Part shown: positions 25,318-35,978 of the stretch, one piece after another | Numbering within the stretch: the stretch's first letter is position 1 | Layout: each line of letters begins with the position of its first letter | NCBI RefSeq assembly: GCF_002723835.1 | Contig: NZ_BEWG01000022.1 | Span: 172,741 to 236,740 of the forward strand | Direction: 5' to 3' | DNA from: Mycobacterium sp. shizuoka-1 | Lineage (GTDB): Bacteria > Actinomycetota > Actinomycetes > Mycobacteriales > Mycobacteriaceae | Length of the DNA stretch: 64,000 nucleotides | Notes under the pieces: model-generated | Told to the model about the DNA's origin: nothing | Database searches by the model: none | The model's input: the letters and a program-made list of their open reading frames with translations, nothing else | Translations under genes and position numbers: made by a program

Positions 25318-26229
25318 ATGGCCAGCCTGCCGCCGGTCGGCAGCCGGGTGAGCATCCGCTATCGCCTGCCCGCGGGGGCCGCGCATGCGATGACCGACGT
25401 GATCGGCGAGCTGCTGGCCGTCGACCCGACGATCGTGCTCGCCACCAAGTCCGACGGCCGGGTGCAGGTGTCACCGACCGATGTGGTGGCGGTCCGCGAG
25501 CTCAGCATGGTCGCGGTCCGCAACTCCGAGATCCGGGCGCTCGAGCACGCGGCGGCGCTGGCCTGGCCGGGCACCGAGCAGAGCTGGCAGGACGGCTGGT
25601 TCCTGCGGGCCGGTGGCGGTTACACCAGCAGGGCCAACTCGGCTGTGCCGCTGGATGTCTCGACAACCATCGCCGGCCTGCCTGCGATCGTCGAGTGGTA
25701 TCGGCAGCGGGGGCTGCCGCCGTGGCTGGCCCTGCCGGAGCGGCTGCTGCCGATTCGCGCCGAGGGGGTCAAGCACAACCGGGTGATGGTCACCGACCTC
25801 ACCGACACCGGCGGCGGTCCGGATCCGGCGGTGACGCTGCACGACCGGCCGGATGCCGGGTGGCTCGAGTGCTATCAGCGCGAGGTGCCGGTCGAGGTGC
25901 TGACCGCGGTGGTCGACGGCGACGTGGTCTTCGCCGCGATCGCCGACGAGGCGGTCGGTCGCGGTGCGGTGACGGGCGCCCCGGACGGCACCCGCTGGCT
26001 GGGGATCTCGGCGGTGCAGGTCGGTGGCGCACACCGCAGGCGGGGCCATGCCCGCCGGCTGTGCGGGAGCCTGCTGGAGTGGGGTGCGCAGCTGGGCGCG
26101 ACCAGGGCCTACGTCCAGGTGCTCAGCGACAACACCGGCGCGATCCTGCTCTACCACTCGCTGGGATTCCGGCTGCATCATCACCATCGCTACGTCGATG
26201 CGCGGTCGTTGACCGCACGTACGCTGTAG
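25318..26229 (+). CDS. GNAT-family N-acetyltransferase, Rv0428c type
   Basis: A 303-residue protein with an N-terminal beta-barrel-like segment (about 1-60) and a C-terminal GNAT domain (about 190-300). The acetyl-CoA pyrophosphate loop is seen in VQVGGAHRRRGHARRLCGSLL, and VLSDNTGAILLYHSLGFR is the usual GNAT end motif. Substrate unknown. It starts five bases after def and matches Rv0428c in the def-xthA neighbourhood. Confidence 0.88.
   Translation: MASLPPVGSRVSIRYRLPAGAAHAMTDVIGELLAVDPTIVLATKSDGRVQVSPTDVVAVRELSMVAVRNSEIRALEHAAALAWPGTEQSWQDGWFLRAGGGYTSRANSAVPLDVSTTIAGLPAIVEWYRQRGLPPWLALPERLLPIRAEGVKHNRVMVTDLTDTGGGPDPAVTLHDRPDAGWLECYQREVPVEVLTAVVDGDVVFAAIADEAVGRGAVTGAPDGTRWLGISAVQVGGAHRRRGHARRLCGSLLEWGAQLGATRAYVQVLSDNTGAILLYHSLGFRLHHHHRYVDARSLTARTL
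26220..26225 (+). promoter_or_regulatory. Putative -10 box of xthA (leaderless)
   Basis: TACGCT inside the last codons of the GNAT gene, seven bases before the xthA ATG at 26233. It would allow xthA expression independent of def. Confidence 0.4.
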
Positions 26230-26232
26230 CCC

Positions 26233-27063
26233 ATGTCCGCCGACGTCTTGCGCCTGGCCACCTGGAATGTGAATTCGATTCGCGCCAGGGTGGGCCGGGT
26301 CGTCGACTGGTTGCAGCGCGGTGACGTCGACGTGCTGGCCATGCAGGAGACCAAGTGCGCCGACGACCAGTTCCCCACCATGCCGTTCCTGGAGGCCGGC
26401 TACGAGGTGGTGCACTGCGGGTTCAACCAGTGGAACGGGGTGGCGATCGCCTCGCGGGTCGGCCTGGACGACGTCGAGGTCGGTTTCGACGGGCAGCCCT
26501 CGTGGGGCAAGGACGGCACTGACGCCAAGGCCGAGGCCCGCGCGCTGGCCGCCACCTGCGCCGGGGTCCGGGTGTGGAGCCTGTACGTGCCCAACGGCCG
26601 GACACTGGCCGACCCGCATTATCAGTACAAGCTGGAATGGCTTGCCGCGCTGCGCAATACGGCCGAGTCCTGGCTGCAGGACGATCCGCAGCAGCAGATC
26701 GCGCTGGTCGGCGACTGGAACATCGCCCCGGACGACGACGACGTCTGGGACATCGCGGCGTTCGACGGGGCCACCCATGTGTCGGCCCCGGAGCGCGCGG
26801 CGTTCAATGCGATCGTCGAGACCCGGTTCACCGACGTGGTGCGTCCGTTCACTCCCGGTCCGGGCGTGTACACGTACTGGGATTACACCCAGCTGGCGTT
26901 TCAGAAGCGCCGCGGGATGCGCATCGACTTCATCCTGGGCTCACCGGGTCTGGCGCAGCGGGTGACGCACGCCGAGATCGTCAAGGACGAACGCCGTCCG
27001 GGCAAGAAGGGCGACCCGGCACCCAGCGATCACGCACCGGTGCTGGTGGAGCTGAGCCGGTAG
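26233..27063 (+). CDS. xthA: Exodeoxyribonuclease III (AP endonuclease)
   Basis: A 276-residue member of the ExoIII family that cleaves abasic sites and trims 3' ends in base excision repair. Active-site motifs: ATWNVNSIRAR (about 9-19), MQETK (about 37-41), GDWNIAPDD (about 158-166), and the C-terminal SDHAPV (about 266-271) with the catalytic histidine. Length is normal. It follows the GNAT gene by three bases and ends four bases before the convergent oxidoreductase gene. Confidence 0.95.
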   Translation: MSADVLRLATWNVNSIRARVGRVVDWLQRGDVDVLAMQETKCADDQFPTMPFLEAGYEVVHCGFNQWNGVAIASRVGLDDVEVGFDGQPSWGKDGTDAKAEARALAATCAGVRVWSLYVPNGRTLADPHYQYKLEWLAALRNTAESWLQDDPQQQIALVGDWNIAPDDDDVWDIAAFDGATHVSAPERAAFNAIVETRFTDVVRPFTPGPGVYTYWDYTQLAFQKRRGMRIDFILGSPGLAQRVTHAEIVKDERRPGKKGDPAPSDHAPVLVELSR

Positions 27064-27067
27064 CCGC

Positions 27068-28087
27068 TCAGACCGTGGTCGGCTCGCTGACCTTCACCAG
27101 CATCTTGCCGATGTTGGCACCGGTGAACAGGCCGTTGAGGGCGTCGACGCAGGATTCCAGCCCGTCGAACACCGTCTCGCGGTGCACCAACTTGCCCTCA
27201 GACTCCCAGCGACGCAGATCGGCGAAGGCCTCGTCGAAGCGCCCCCACATGTCCAGGGCGTTGAATCCTTGCATGGTGGCGGTCTTGGCCAGCAGGTTGA
27301 CGTAGTTGGACGGCCCCGGATGGTCGCCGCTCAGGTAGCTGGAGATGACGCCGCACAGCACCACCCGGGCCTTGGGGGCCAGCCGGCCCAGCACCGCGTT
27401 GAGGATCGGGCCGCCGACGTTGTCGAAGTAGACGTCCACGCCTTTGGGGCAGTGTTGTTTGAGTGCGGCGGGGATGTCGTCGTGCTTGTAGTCGATGCAG
27501 GCGTCGAAGCCGAAGTCCTCGACCACCGCCCGGCACTTGTCCGGGCCACCGGCGATGCCGACCACCCGGGCACCGGCGATCTTGGCGATCTGTCCCGCCA
27601 CCGAACCGGTGGCGCCCGCCGCCGCGGAGACCACGACGGTCTCCCCTTCCTTCGGGCGGCCGATGTCGGTCATCCCGAAATAGGCGGTGGCGCCGGTCGG
27701 GCCGTACACGCTCATGATGGCCAGTTGGTCGGTTTCACCGGGGATCGGCGTGCTGAACACGTCGTCGCGGATGACGGCGTAGTCCTGGAATCCGGTCAGG
27801 GTGGTCACCACGTCGCCGACGGCGAACGCCGGGCACCGGGATTCGACCACCTCGCCGATCCCGGCCGCCCGGATGACCTCGCCGAGTTGTACCGGCGGCA
27901 GGTAGCTCGGCTGGTCGTCGAGCCAGGTGCGCGCTGCGGCGTCGAGCCCCACGTAGGTGGTGCGCAGCAGCGCCTCGCCATCGGCGAGTTCGGGTGCGGC
28001 GGTGGTGACCAGCTCGGTGTCGGCGGCTTGCACCAGGCCGGTCGGGCGGCGGCGAAGGAGGATCTGGCGGTTCGTCAGCACGGGCAC
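27068..28087 (-). CDS. NADP-dependent oxidoreductase, MDR superfamily (CurA/leukotriene B4 dehydrogenase-like)
   Basis: A 339-residue zinc-independent medium-chain reductase. The N-terminal catalytic domain starts NRQILLRRRPTGLV, and the nucleotide-binding fold contains VVVSAAAGATGSVAGQIAKIAGARVVGIAGG (about 148-178); the run DVYFDNVGG is typical of the prostaglandin-reductase/curcumin-reductase subgroup. These enzymes reduce alpha,beta-double bonds of ketones. I chose the GTG at 28087, since the longer frame to 28114 adds a segment unlike the family. TAGTTT lies eight bases upstream as a possible -10. Confidence 0.88.
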   Translation of the reverse strand: MPVLTNRQILLRRRPTGLVQAADTELVTTAAPELADGEALLRTTYVGLDAAARTWLDDQPSYLPPVQLGEVIRAAGIGEVVESRCPAFAVGDVVTTLTGFQDYAVIRDDVFSTPIPGETDQLAIMSVYGPTGATAYFGMTDIGRPKEGETVVVSAAAGATGSVAGQIAKIAGARVVGIAGGPDKCRAVVEDFGFDACIDYKHDDIPAALKQHCPKGVDVYFDNVGGPILNAVLGRLAPKARVVLCGVISSYLSGDHPGPSNYVNLLAKTATMQGFNALDMWGRFDEAFADLRRWESEGKLVHRETVFDGLESCVDALNGLFTGANIGKMLVKVSEPTTV

Positions 28088-28191
28088 GGTCAGTGAAACT
28101 ACCGAAGCCCGCACTGCTTTGGAGCGCAGTTGGGACAGTCCCGCGCTACGGTATCCACCGACGCGTGAAGGCTTCAGACAAGGAGGCCGGG

Positions 28192-29067
28192 ATGTTCGAA
28201 TCGTTCAAGCGCGGTTGGAGCATGGCCGGGGCGAGCTGGTCGGTCCTGAAGGCCTATCCGAAACTGGCGCTGTTCCCGGTGCTCTCCGGCATCGCACTGA
28301 TCGCGGTGAGCGCTGTCATGATCATCCCGACGGGCGTGGTGGCGACCGCCGATGCAGCCCTGAACGTCTCCGAGAAGGCAGAACAGTCGATCGTCCTCGC
28401 CGCGTTGTTCGTTTGGTATTTCCTCTGCACATTCGTCATCGTGTTCTGCAACGCCGGGCTGATCGCATGCACGCTGCAGAGCTTCGCCGGCCAGGCACCC
28501 ACGATCGGTTCGGGATTCGCCGCGGCGGGCAAGCGCCTGCCGCAGATTCTGGGCTGGTCGCTGGTCGCAGCGACCGTCGGCGTGATCTTGCAGGCCTTGC
28601 AGACGCTGTTGACCGACAAACTCGGGTTCATCGGCGAACTGCTCGGCGCCATCTTCAGTGGGATCTGGGGAGTCGCCACTTATTTTGTGGTCCCAGTACT
28701 CGTGACCGACGGGGTCGGACCGATCAAGGCGGTCAAGCGTTCATCGGGCATCCTGCGCCGCACGTGGGGTGAATCCCTCGCCGGCTCAGGCGGACTGGGC
28801 CTCATCTCACTTCTGTTCGTGCTTCCGTTGATCGCCTTCGTCGCCGTCGGCGTGATGCTGGCCAACGGCGCCGGCGGCACTGCCGCGGGAGGGGCGGTTC
28901 TGGCGGCGCTGATCGCGATCGGGGCGGTGTATCTGCTGGCGGTGATCGTCGTCTTCACCGCCCTCGGCTCGATTTTCCGCGCCGCGGTGTACCTCTACGC
29001 CACCACCGGCATCCCGCCCGGCCACATCGACGCGGCCCTGCTGCAGTCCTCGTTCCAGAGCAAATGA
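28192..29067 (+). CDS. DUF6159-family integral membrane protein
   Basis: A 291-residue protein beginning MFESFKRGWSMAGASWSVLKAYPKLALFPVLSG, a recognisable start of this family, with about six hydrophobic segments (about 26-48, 68-95, 118-140, 150-172, 205-240, 243-270). The start at 28192 is fixed by AAGGAGG at 28180-28186, so the longer frame from 28093 is not the gene. Function unknown. The gene is isolated, divergent from the reductase. Confidence 0.82.
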   Translation: MFESFKRGWSMAGASWSVLKAYPKLALFPVLSGIALIAVSAVMIIPTGVVATADAALNVSEKAEQSIVLAALFVWYFLCTFVIVFCNAGLIACTLQSFAGQAPTIGSGFAAAGKRLPQILGWSLVAATVGVILQALQTLLTDKLGFIGELLGAIFSGIWGVATYFVVPVLVTDGVGPIKAVKRSSGILRRTWGESLAGSGGLGLISLLFVLPLIAFVAVGVMLANGAGGTAAGGAVLAALIAIGAVYLLAVIVVFTALGSIFRAAVYLYATTGIPPGHIDAALLQSSFQSK

Positions 29068-29141
29068 AGCGCCATTACCGGCAGGTGAACATTCGGCGAT
29101 TCGACTGGCGATAGCGCGTCATCGAAACGACGATCTTCGAG

Positions 29142-29426
29142 ATGCGATCGTTTGTGTCGGTCTATGTCGATTGGGCGGCCACCGTCGAGCAGGTGCGCAC
29201 CGCCGTCGCCGCGCTGCGGGCGCCCGCCGGGGTGCACCGCATCGACGTCGTCGAGGCCGGCGACACCCTCGGCTGCCGGATCGCCGTCGACCTGACCGGT
29301 GATTTCGACGAACAGCGCGACGGCCCGCGCATCGCCCGGTCCTACGCCGCCGCGCTGTCCGAGGCGCTCGGCGTGCCGGCGTTCGCGCTGCACGATCTGA
29401 TTCTGGTCGGCCGTTCGGATTGGTGA
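29142..29426 (+). CDS. Small hypothetical protein
   Basis: A 94-residue protein (MRSFVSVYVDWAATVEQVRTAVAAL...) that I do not recognise. Third-codon positions are G/C-rich as in neighbours, which supports coding. The N-terminal half looks like an alternating beta-helix-beta arrangement, with no signal peptide or membrane segment. No strong ribosome site precedes the ATG at 29142. A second unknown small gene follows 58 bases later. Confidence 0.55.
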   Translation: MRSFVSVYVDWAATVEQVRTAVAALRAPAGVHRIDVVEAGDTLGCRIAVDLTGDFDEQRDGPRIARSYAAALSEALGVPAFALHDLILVGRSDW

Positions 29427-29484
29427 ACCCGGCCCGTCCTGCGCTCGTCACGGTCTGTTCGTGCGGGTGTGCTGGGCTGGCCCG

Positions 29485-29856
29485 ATGGACGCCGACATCC
29501 TCATTCCCAAAAGCACGGCACACCAGGCATTGACGTGTATCGACGCGCTCATCGCGCTCTACCGCCGCGAACGGCCGGCCGGGGGCTCCCGGGCGGTCGG
29601 TGACCTCATCGAGCTCCGCGAGGTGATGGCCGAAAGCATGCGGGCCTCGCGCGACCGCACCGCCCGGGTGGCGGCCGGCACGCTGATCCGGGTTTCCGAT
29701 CGGCTCAAGGCGTGCGCTCAGGACGAACTGGGCCCTGATGAGATGCAGGCCGCGATGTGGCGCACCGCCGGGCGACTGCACCGCTGGGTGGCCGAGGGCA
29801 CCGCGGCGCCGGTGGCTACTCGGCCGTCGCCTGCGCGGGCTCCCGGCTCTCGGTGA
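29485..29856 (+). CDS. Small hypothetical helical protein
   Basis: A 123-residue, mainly helical and basic protein without recognisable family. I chose the ATG at 29485 (MDADILIPKSTAHQALTCIDAL); an in-frame GTG at 29461 is possible. The last 41 bases overlap the convergent MFS gene, and the Pro/Ala/Arg-rich final residues there may be an extension into the neighbour rather than a structured part. Confidence 0.5.
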   Translation: MDADILIPKSTAHQALTCIDALIALYRRERPAGGSRAVGDLIELREVMAESMRASRDRTARVAAGTLIRVSDRLKACAQDELGPDEMQAAMWRTAGRLHRWVAEGTAAPVATRPSPARAPGSR

Positions 29857-31573
29857 CCGGTTCGGCGCCGTAGCGGCCCGGGTTGAACAGCGACGCGATC
29901 GCGCCGATCACCATCATCAGCGCGGCGGCACCGAACACCACCACCAGCCCGGAGTGGAACGGCTCGGTGATCAGGTTCGGGAAGAACGTCTGCCCGGTGA
30001 GCACGTCGGCGTTGACTCCCGGCTGGTGCAGCGCATCGTAGGGAGCCAGCAGTTCGGCGATCGGGTTGTAGCCCAGGAAGGCGGCGAACAGGCTGCCGAC
30101 CGGGGGCAGGTTGGCGACGTCGTGGGCGACGTCGGGCGAAACACCCTGTGCCGCAAGGCCCTGACTCATGGCGTTGGGCAGAGTATGGGCCAGCCCGACG
30201 ATCATCAGCGAGAAGAAGATCCCGATCGACAGCGACGAGCCGGCGTTGAAGAACGTCGCCCGTACACCCGAGGCGGCCCCGCGCTGGGCGGCGGGAACGC
30301 TGGACATGATGGCCGCCGTGTTGGGGGCGGTGAAGATGCCACCGCCCAGGCCGTTGAGGAACACCAGGACAGCGAACACCCAGTAGTTGAAGTTGACCGG
30401 GATCATCAGCAGCGCAACGAATGTGACGGCCATCAGCACCATGCCGCCAACCGTGAACGGCCGGGCGCCGAACCGGTCGGCCAGCGATCCGGCGATCGGT
30501 GCGGCGGCCAGGAAACCGAACGTCGCGGGTAGCAGATAGATCCCGGCCCACAGCGGGGTGGACTCGAAACTGTAGCCGTGCAACGGAAGCCAGATGCCCT
30601 GCAGCCAGATGATCAGCATGAATTGCAGGCCGCCACGGCCCACCGACGACATCAGCCCGGCGAGGTTGCCCATGCCGAACGCCGCCGAGCGGAACAACCG
30701 GATGTCGACCATCGGCTGCGACACCCGCAATTCGATGAGGCAGAACCCCGCCAGCAGGGCCAGTCCGCCGATGATCGAGCCCAGCACCAGCGGATTGGTC
30801 CAGCCGGTCGTCGAGTCGCCGTATGGCTGGATGCCGTAGGTGATTCCGATCAGTAGGACGGTCAGGCCGACACCGAAGGTCACGGTGCCCGCCCAGTCAA
30901 CCCGGCCGGGGCTGCGCACGCCCAGTTCCTTCAGGGAGCGCATGCTCCAGATGGTGCCCAGGATGCCGATCGGCACACCTACCCAAAACACCGCCTGCCA
31001 ATGGATTTCGGAGAGCACGCCGCCGATCAGCAGGCCAAGAAAGGAGCCCGCCACGGCCGCGACCATGTTGACCCCGAGCGCCATGCCGCGCTGATTGGCC
31101 GGGAAGGCGTCGGTGAGGATGGCCGACGACGACGACATCAGCATGGCGCCGCCGATGCCCTGGATCACCCGCCAGGCGATCAGCCAGATCGCCCCGCCGT
31201 CGAGATGGAACGGATCGAACGACAGCGCGATCGCCGCCAGGGTGAACACCACGAAGCCGATGTTGTAGATCTTCACCCGGCCGTACATGTCGCCGAGCCG
31301 GCCGAACGGCACGACCAGCACCGCCGTCACCACCAGGTAGCCCATCAACATCCACAGCAGATAGCTGACGTTGCCGGGGGCCAGCGGGTTGAGGCCGATG
31401 CCGCGGAAGATGGCCGGCAGCGAGATCAGCACGATCGAGGCGTTGATCGACGCCAGCAGAATGCCCAGCGTGGTGTTGGACAGCACCACCCACTTGTAGT
31501 GCGGATGATCGTGGTCCATCCGGCGGCGGCGCCGGTCGGTTTCGGCCAGCGCGGGATCGAGCTCGGTCGTCAC
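29816..31573 (-). CDS. MFS drug-exporter family transporter (DHA2, 14-TM type)
   Basis: A 585-residue permease with about 14 membrane helices. Signatures include motif A-like VPFGRLGDMYGRVKIY (about 67-82), IQGIGGAMLMSSSSAILTDAFP (about 117-138, motif B/C region), and a large extracytoplasmic loop near 465-525 before the last helix, as in DHA2 proton-coupled efflux pumps. I chose the GTG at 31573 (MTTELDPALAETD); the longer frame to 31660 runs into the AT-rich promoter region. Substrate unknown. Confidence 0.87.
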   Translation of the reverse strand: MTTELDPALAETDRRRRRMDHDHPHYKWVVLSNTTLGILLASINASIVLISLPAIFRGIGLNPLAPGNVSYLLWMLMGYLVVTAVLVVPFGRLGDMYGRVKIYNIGFVVFTLAAIALSFDPFHLDGGAIWLIAWRVIQGIGGAMLMSSSSAILTDAFPANQRGMALGVNMVAAVAGSFLGLLIGGVLSEIHWQAVFWVGVPIGILGTIWSMRSLKELGVRSPGRVDWAGTVTFGVGLTVLLIGITYGIQPYGDSTTGWTNPLVLGSIIGGLALLAGFCLIELRVSQPMVDIRLFRSAAFGMGNLAGLMSSVGRGGLQFMLIIWLQGIWLPLHGYSFESTPLWAGIYLLPATFGFLAAAPIAGSLADRFGARPFTVGGMVLMAVTFVALLMIPVNFNYWVFAVLVFLNGLGGGIFTAPNTAAIMSSVPAAQRGAASGVRATFFNAGSSLSIGIFFSLMIVGLAHTLPNAMSQGLAAQGVSPDVAHDVANLPPVGSLFAAFLGYNPIAELLAPYDALHQPGVNADVLTGQTFFPNLITEPFHSGLVVVFGAAALMMVIGAIASLFNPGRYGAEPVTESREPAQATAE

Positions 31574-31685
31574 GGGCAAATCTCGTTTCGTATGCAATCG
31601 TCTAGCGCAATCAGTGGGCGCCTGCGGCGCAATAACGCATATGTTAGCTATACAAATCATCGAGGGCCAATCGTCTGGCCTGCGC

Positions 31686-31741
31686 GAATTTCACGTTTCG
31701 CAGGACAAGTTCGGGTAGACCCACGCCAAACGTGAAAATCG
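31686..31741. repeat. 56-bp repeat, left copy, with perfect 10-bp terminal inverted arms
   Basis: This copy matches 32660-32715 at 45 of 56 positions with no gaps, same orientation. Within it TTTCACGTTT (31689-31698) and AAACGTGAAA (31728-31737) are perfect inverted arms 29 bases apart, so the repeat can fold into a hairpin. It lies in the 215-base gap between the MFS gene and the AbiEi-like gene. Read on the minus strand both copies are open in one frame, with the pattern FTFG-GL--L-LR-VKF. Origin unknown. Confidence 0.75.
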
Positions 31742-31759
31742 ATTCCCACGCGAGGAACG

Positions 31760-31779
31760 ATGTCAGTGCCCGATGACAT
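31760..31779. promoter_or_regulatory. Inverted repeat directly upstream of AbiEi-like gene
   Basis: ATGTCA and TGACAT (6-bp perfect arms, 8-base spacer) end nine bases before the start codon at 31789. Proteins with AbiEi-type N-terminal domains are known to bind inverted repeats in their own promoters, so this may be an autoregulatory site. Confidence 0.4.
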
Positions 31780-31788
31780 GCTCCCGCC

Positions 31789-32643
31789 ATGGCCAAACGG
31801 GCGGTGTTCATCGGTCGTGAGGCGCTGACGGATGGTCGGCTCACCAGGAGTGAGCTGGCCCGCTGGTACCAGCCGCTGTTTCGCGGTGTGTACATGCCGA
31901 AGGACGCGACGGTCACGTTATGGGATCGGGCGAAGGCGGCGTGGTTGGCGACCGGCCGCCAGGCGGTGATCACCGGCGTGGCGGCATCCGGACTGTACGG
32001 CGCGAATTGGGTCGACCCGAACACCACCATCGAGCTGATATCGCCGCGCCATGCCCGGCCGCAACCAGGCTTGGTTGTCCGCCAGGAGTCGATCGCACCC
32101 GACGAGGTCACCACCGTCTCCGGTATCCCGGTTGTCGTGCGCGCCCGCGCGGCATTCGACCTGGGCCGGCATCTGCGGCGCGGTGAAGCCGTCGCTCGAC
32201 TGGACGCGCTCATGCGCAACCAAGTGTTCTCGTCCGAGGACGTCCTCGTCCTCGCCAAGCGATATCCCGGGGTGCGAGGACTGAAGCGGCTGGCCGACGT
32301 CCTGCCGCTCGTCGACGGCGGCGCCGCCTCACCGCAAGAGACGCGGCTGCGCCTGTTGTACATCGACGCCGGCCTGCCGTGCCCCACAACTCAGGTCCCA
32401 GTGCTGAAGGGCTGGGAGGCGGTGCGAATCCTCGACTTGGGCTGGGAGCAATTCCGGGTCGGCTCGGAGTACGACGGGGACGTGCACCGCACAAGCCGTC
32501 GCGCCTACGTGAAAGACCTGCGCGCGCGTTCGAAGGTGGAAAGTCTCGGCTGGGCGGTCGATCACGTCATCAAGGAGGACCGCGACGCCGAGATCATCGG
32601 CCGCGCCCGGCGACTGCTCCTCGCCCGCGGCTGGCGGCCCTGA
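31789..32643 (+). CDS. AbiEi-like protein with C-terminal DUF559/Vsr-type nuclease-like domain
   Basis: A 284-residue protein. Residues about 1-55 (LTRSELARWYQPLFRGVYMPKDA) resemble the winged-helix N-domain of AbiEi antitoxins; the middle contains AAWLATGRQAVITGVAASGLYG; the last about 100 residues have the EYDGDVH pattern (about 229-235) and distal helices of DUF559/very-short-patch-repair-like nucleases. Such genes occur in many copies in mycobacteria. No AbiEii toxin gene is adjacent, so a classical type IV toxin-antitoxin pair is not present. The gene is bracketed by two related 56-bp repeats, suggesting it moves or was acquired as a unit. Confidence 0.75.
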   Translation: MAKRAVFIGREALTDGRLTRSELARWYQPLFRGVYMPKDATVTLWDRAKAAWLATGRQAVITGVAASGLYGANWVDPNTTIELISPRHARPQPGLVVRQESIAPDEVTTVSGIPVVVRARAAFDLGRHLRRGEAVARLDALMRNQVFSSEDVLVLAKRYPGVRGLKRLADVLPLVDGGAASPQETRLRLLYIDAGLPCPTTQVPVLKGWEAVRILDLGWEQFRVGSEYDGDVHRTSRRAYVKDLRARSKVESLGWAVDHVIKEDRDAEIIGRARRLLLARGWRP

Positions 32644-32659
32644 GCGAGGTCGGGCCGTC

Positions 32660-32715
32660 GAATTTCACCTTCCGCAGCGAAAGATCGAGTAGGCCGCCGC
32701 CAAACGTGAAACTCG
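32660..32715. repeat. 56-bp repeat, right copy
   Basis: Second copy of the repeat at 31686-31741 (45 of 56 identical, no gaps). Here the inverted arms are TTTCACCTTC and AAACGTGAAA, with 8 of 10 positions able to pair, so the hairpin is weaker. It starts 16 bases after the AbiEi-like stop codon and ends 47 bases before the TPP riboswitch of thiC. Confidence 0.75.
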
Positions 32716-32742
32716 CGCTCGGCCGCGCGTTGCGGCGTGGGT

Positions 32743-32748
32743 TACTGT
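32743..32748 (+). promoter_or_regulatory. Putative -10 box of thiC operon
   Basis: TACTGT, a TAnnnT hexamer, about 15-20 bases before the first conserved base of the TPP riboswitch; transcription would begin near 32755. Confidence 0.4.
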
Positions 32749-32762
32749 TGGCGACGGAAACC

Positions 32763-35255
<2,493 letters not shown>

Positions 35256-35259
<4 letters not shown>

Positions 35260-35882
35260 GCCCGGCCGAGCTCGACGCGATCGCCGGCATCGCCCACGCC
35301 CCCGACGGTGCGCCGGCCGGAGTGGTGCTGCTGACCCATGGGGCCGGCGGCAGCCGGGAGTCGCCATTGCTGGTACGGATCTGCGACGAGTGGGCGGCCC
35401 GCGGCTGGTTGGCGGTGCGCTACAACCTGCCCTACCGGCGGCGCCGCCCGAAGGGGCCGCCGTCGGGGTCGGCCGCCGGTGACCGGGACGGCATTGTCGA
35501 GGCCCTCACCCTGGCCCGCAGCTGGGCCGACGGGCCGGTGATCGCCGGCGGGCACTCCTATGGCGGGCGGCAGACGTCGATGGTCGCCGCCGAGCAGCCC
35601 GAGCTGGTGTCCCTGCTGAGCCTGTTCTCCTACCCGCTGCACCCGCCTGGTAAGCCCGACCGGCTGCGCATCGAGCACTTCGGCGCCATCACCGCCCCGA
35701 CGGTGTTCACCCACGGCACCGCCGACCCGTTCGGCAGCATCCCCGAACTGCGAGAAGCCGCCACGTTGATCAGCGGGCCGGTCGACATCGTCGAGATCAC
35801 CGGGGCCCGCCATGATCTGGGCTCCAAGACGCTCGATGTGCCCGCCCTTGCGGTCGGCGCCGCGCAGCACCTCCTGGGCTGA
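35256..35882 (+). CDS. Alpha/beta-hydrolase (KANL3/Tex30-like), Rv0421c type
   Basis: A 208-residue alpha/beta-hydrolase-fold protein. The nucleophile elbow is GGHSYGG (about 95-101), with a downstream acidic residue in HGTADPFG (about 151-158) and the histidine in GARHDLG (about 185-191). GTG start at 35256 overlaps the thiD stop (GTGA); the longer frame from 35187 lies inside thiD. M. tuberculosis also has this gene after thiD. Substrate unknown; the coupling to thiamine genes suggests a salvage or repair step, which is inference. Confidence 0.87.
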
Positions 35883-35944
35883 GTCCGCCCCGATCCCGGA
35901 TCGGAGCGCCGTTGGTCCCGAGGACTTGGGCCAAATGGCTTCAC

Positions 35945-35972
35945 CTTACTCGCGAGTAAGATACGGTATTCT
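35945..35972 (+). promoter_or_regulatory. Palindromic operator and leaderless promoter of monooxygenase gene
   Basis: CTTACTCGCGAGTAAG (35945-35960) is a perfect 16-bp palindrome of the kind bound by TetR-family repressors. Seven bases after it TATTCT (35967-35972) is followed by six bases and the ATG at 35979, a leaderless arrangement. The operator covers the region just upstream of the -10, so a bound repressor would exclude RNA polymerase. No regulator gene is adjacent. Confidence 0.75.
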
Positions 35973-35978
35973 GTCCGC

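Noticed and set aside
31644..32387. A minus-strand reading frame covering the left 56-bp repeat and most of the AbiEi-like gene
   Set aside because: It is antisense to a gene with recognisable domains, and its low-complexity composition is typical of a shadow frame. Only the short shared repeat segment was kept as an observation.
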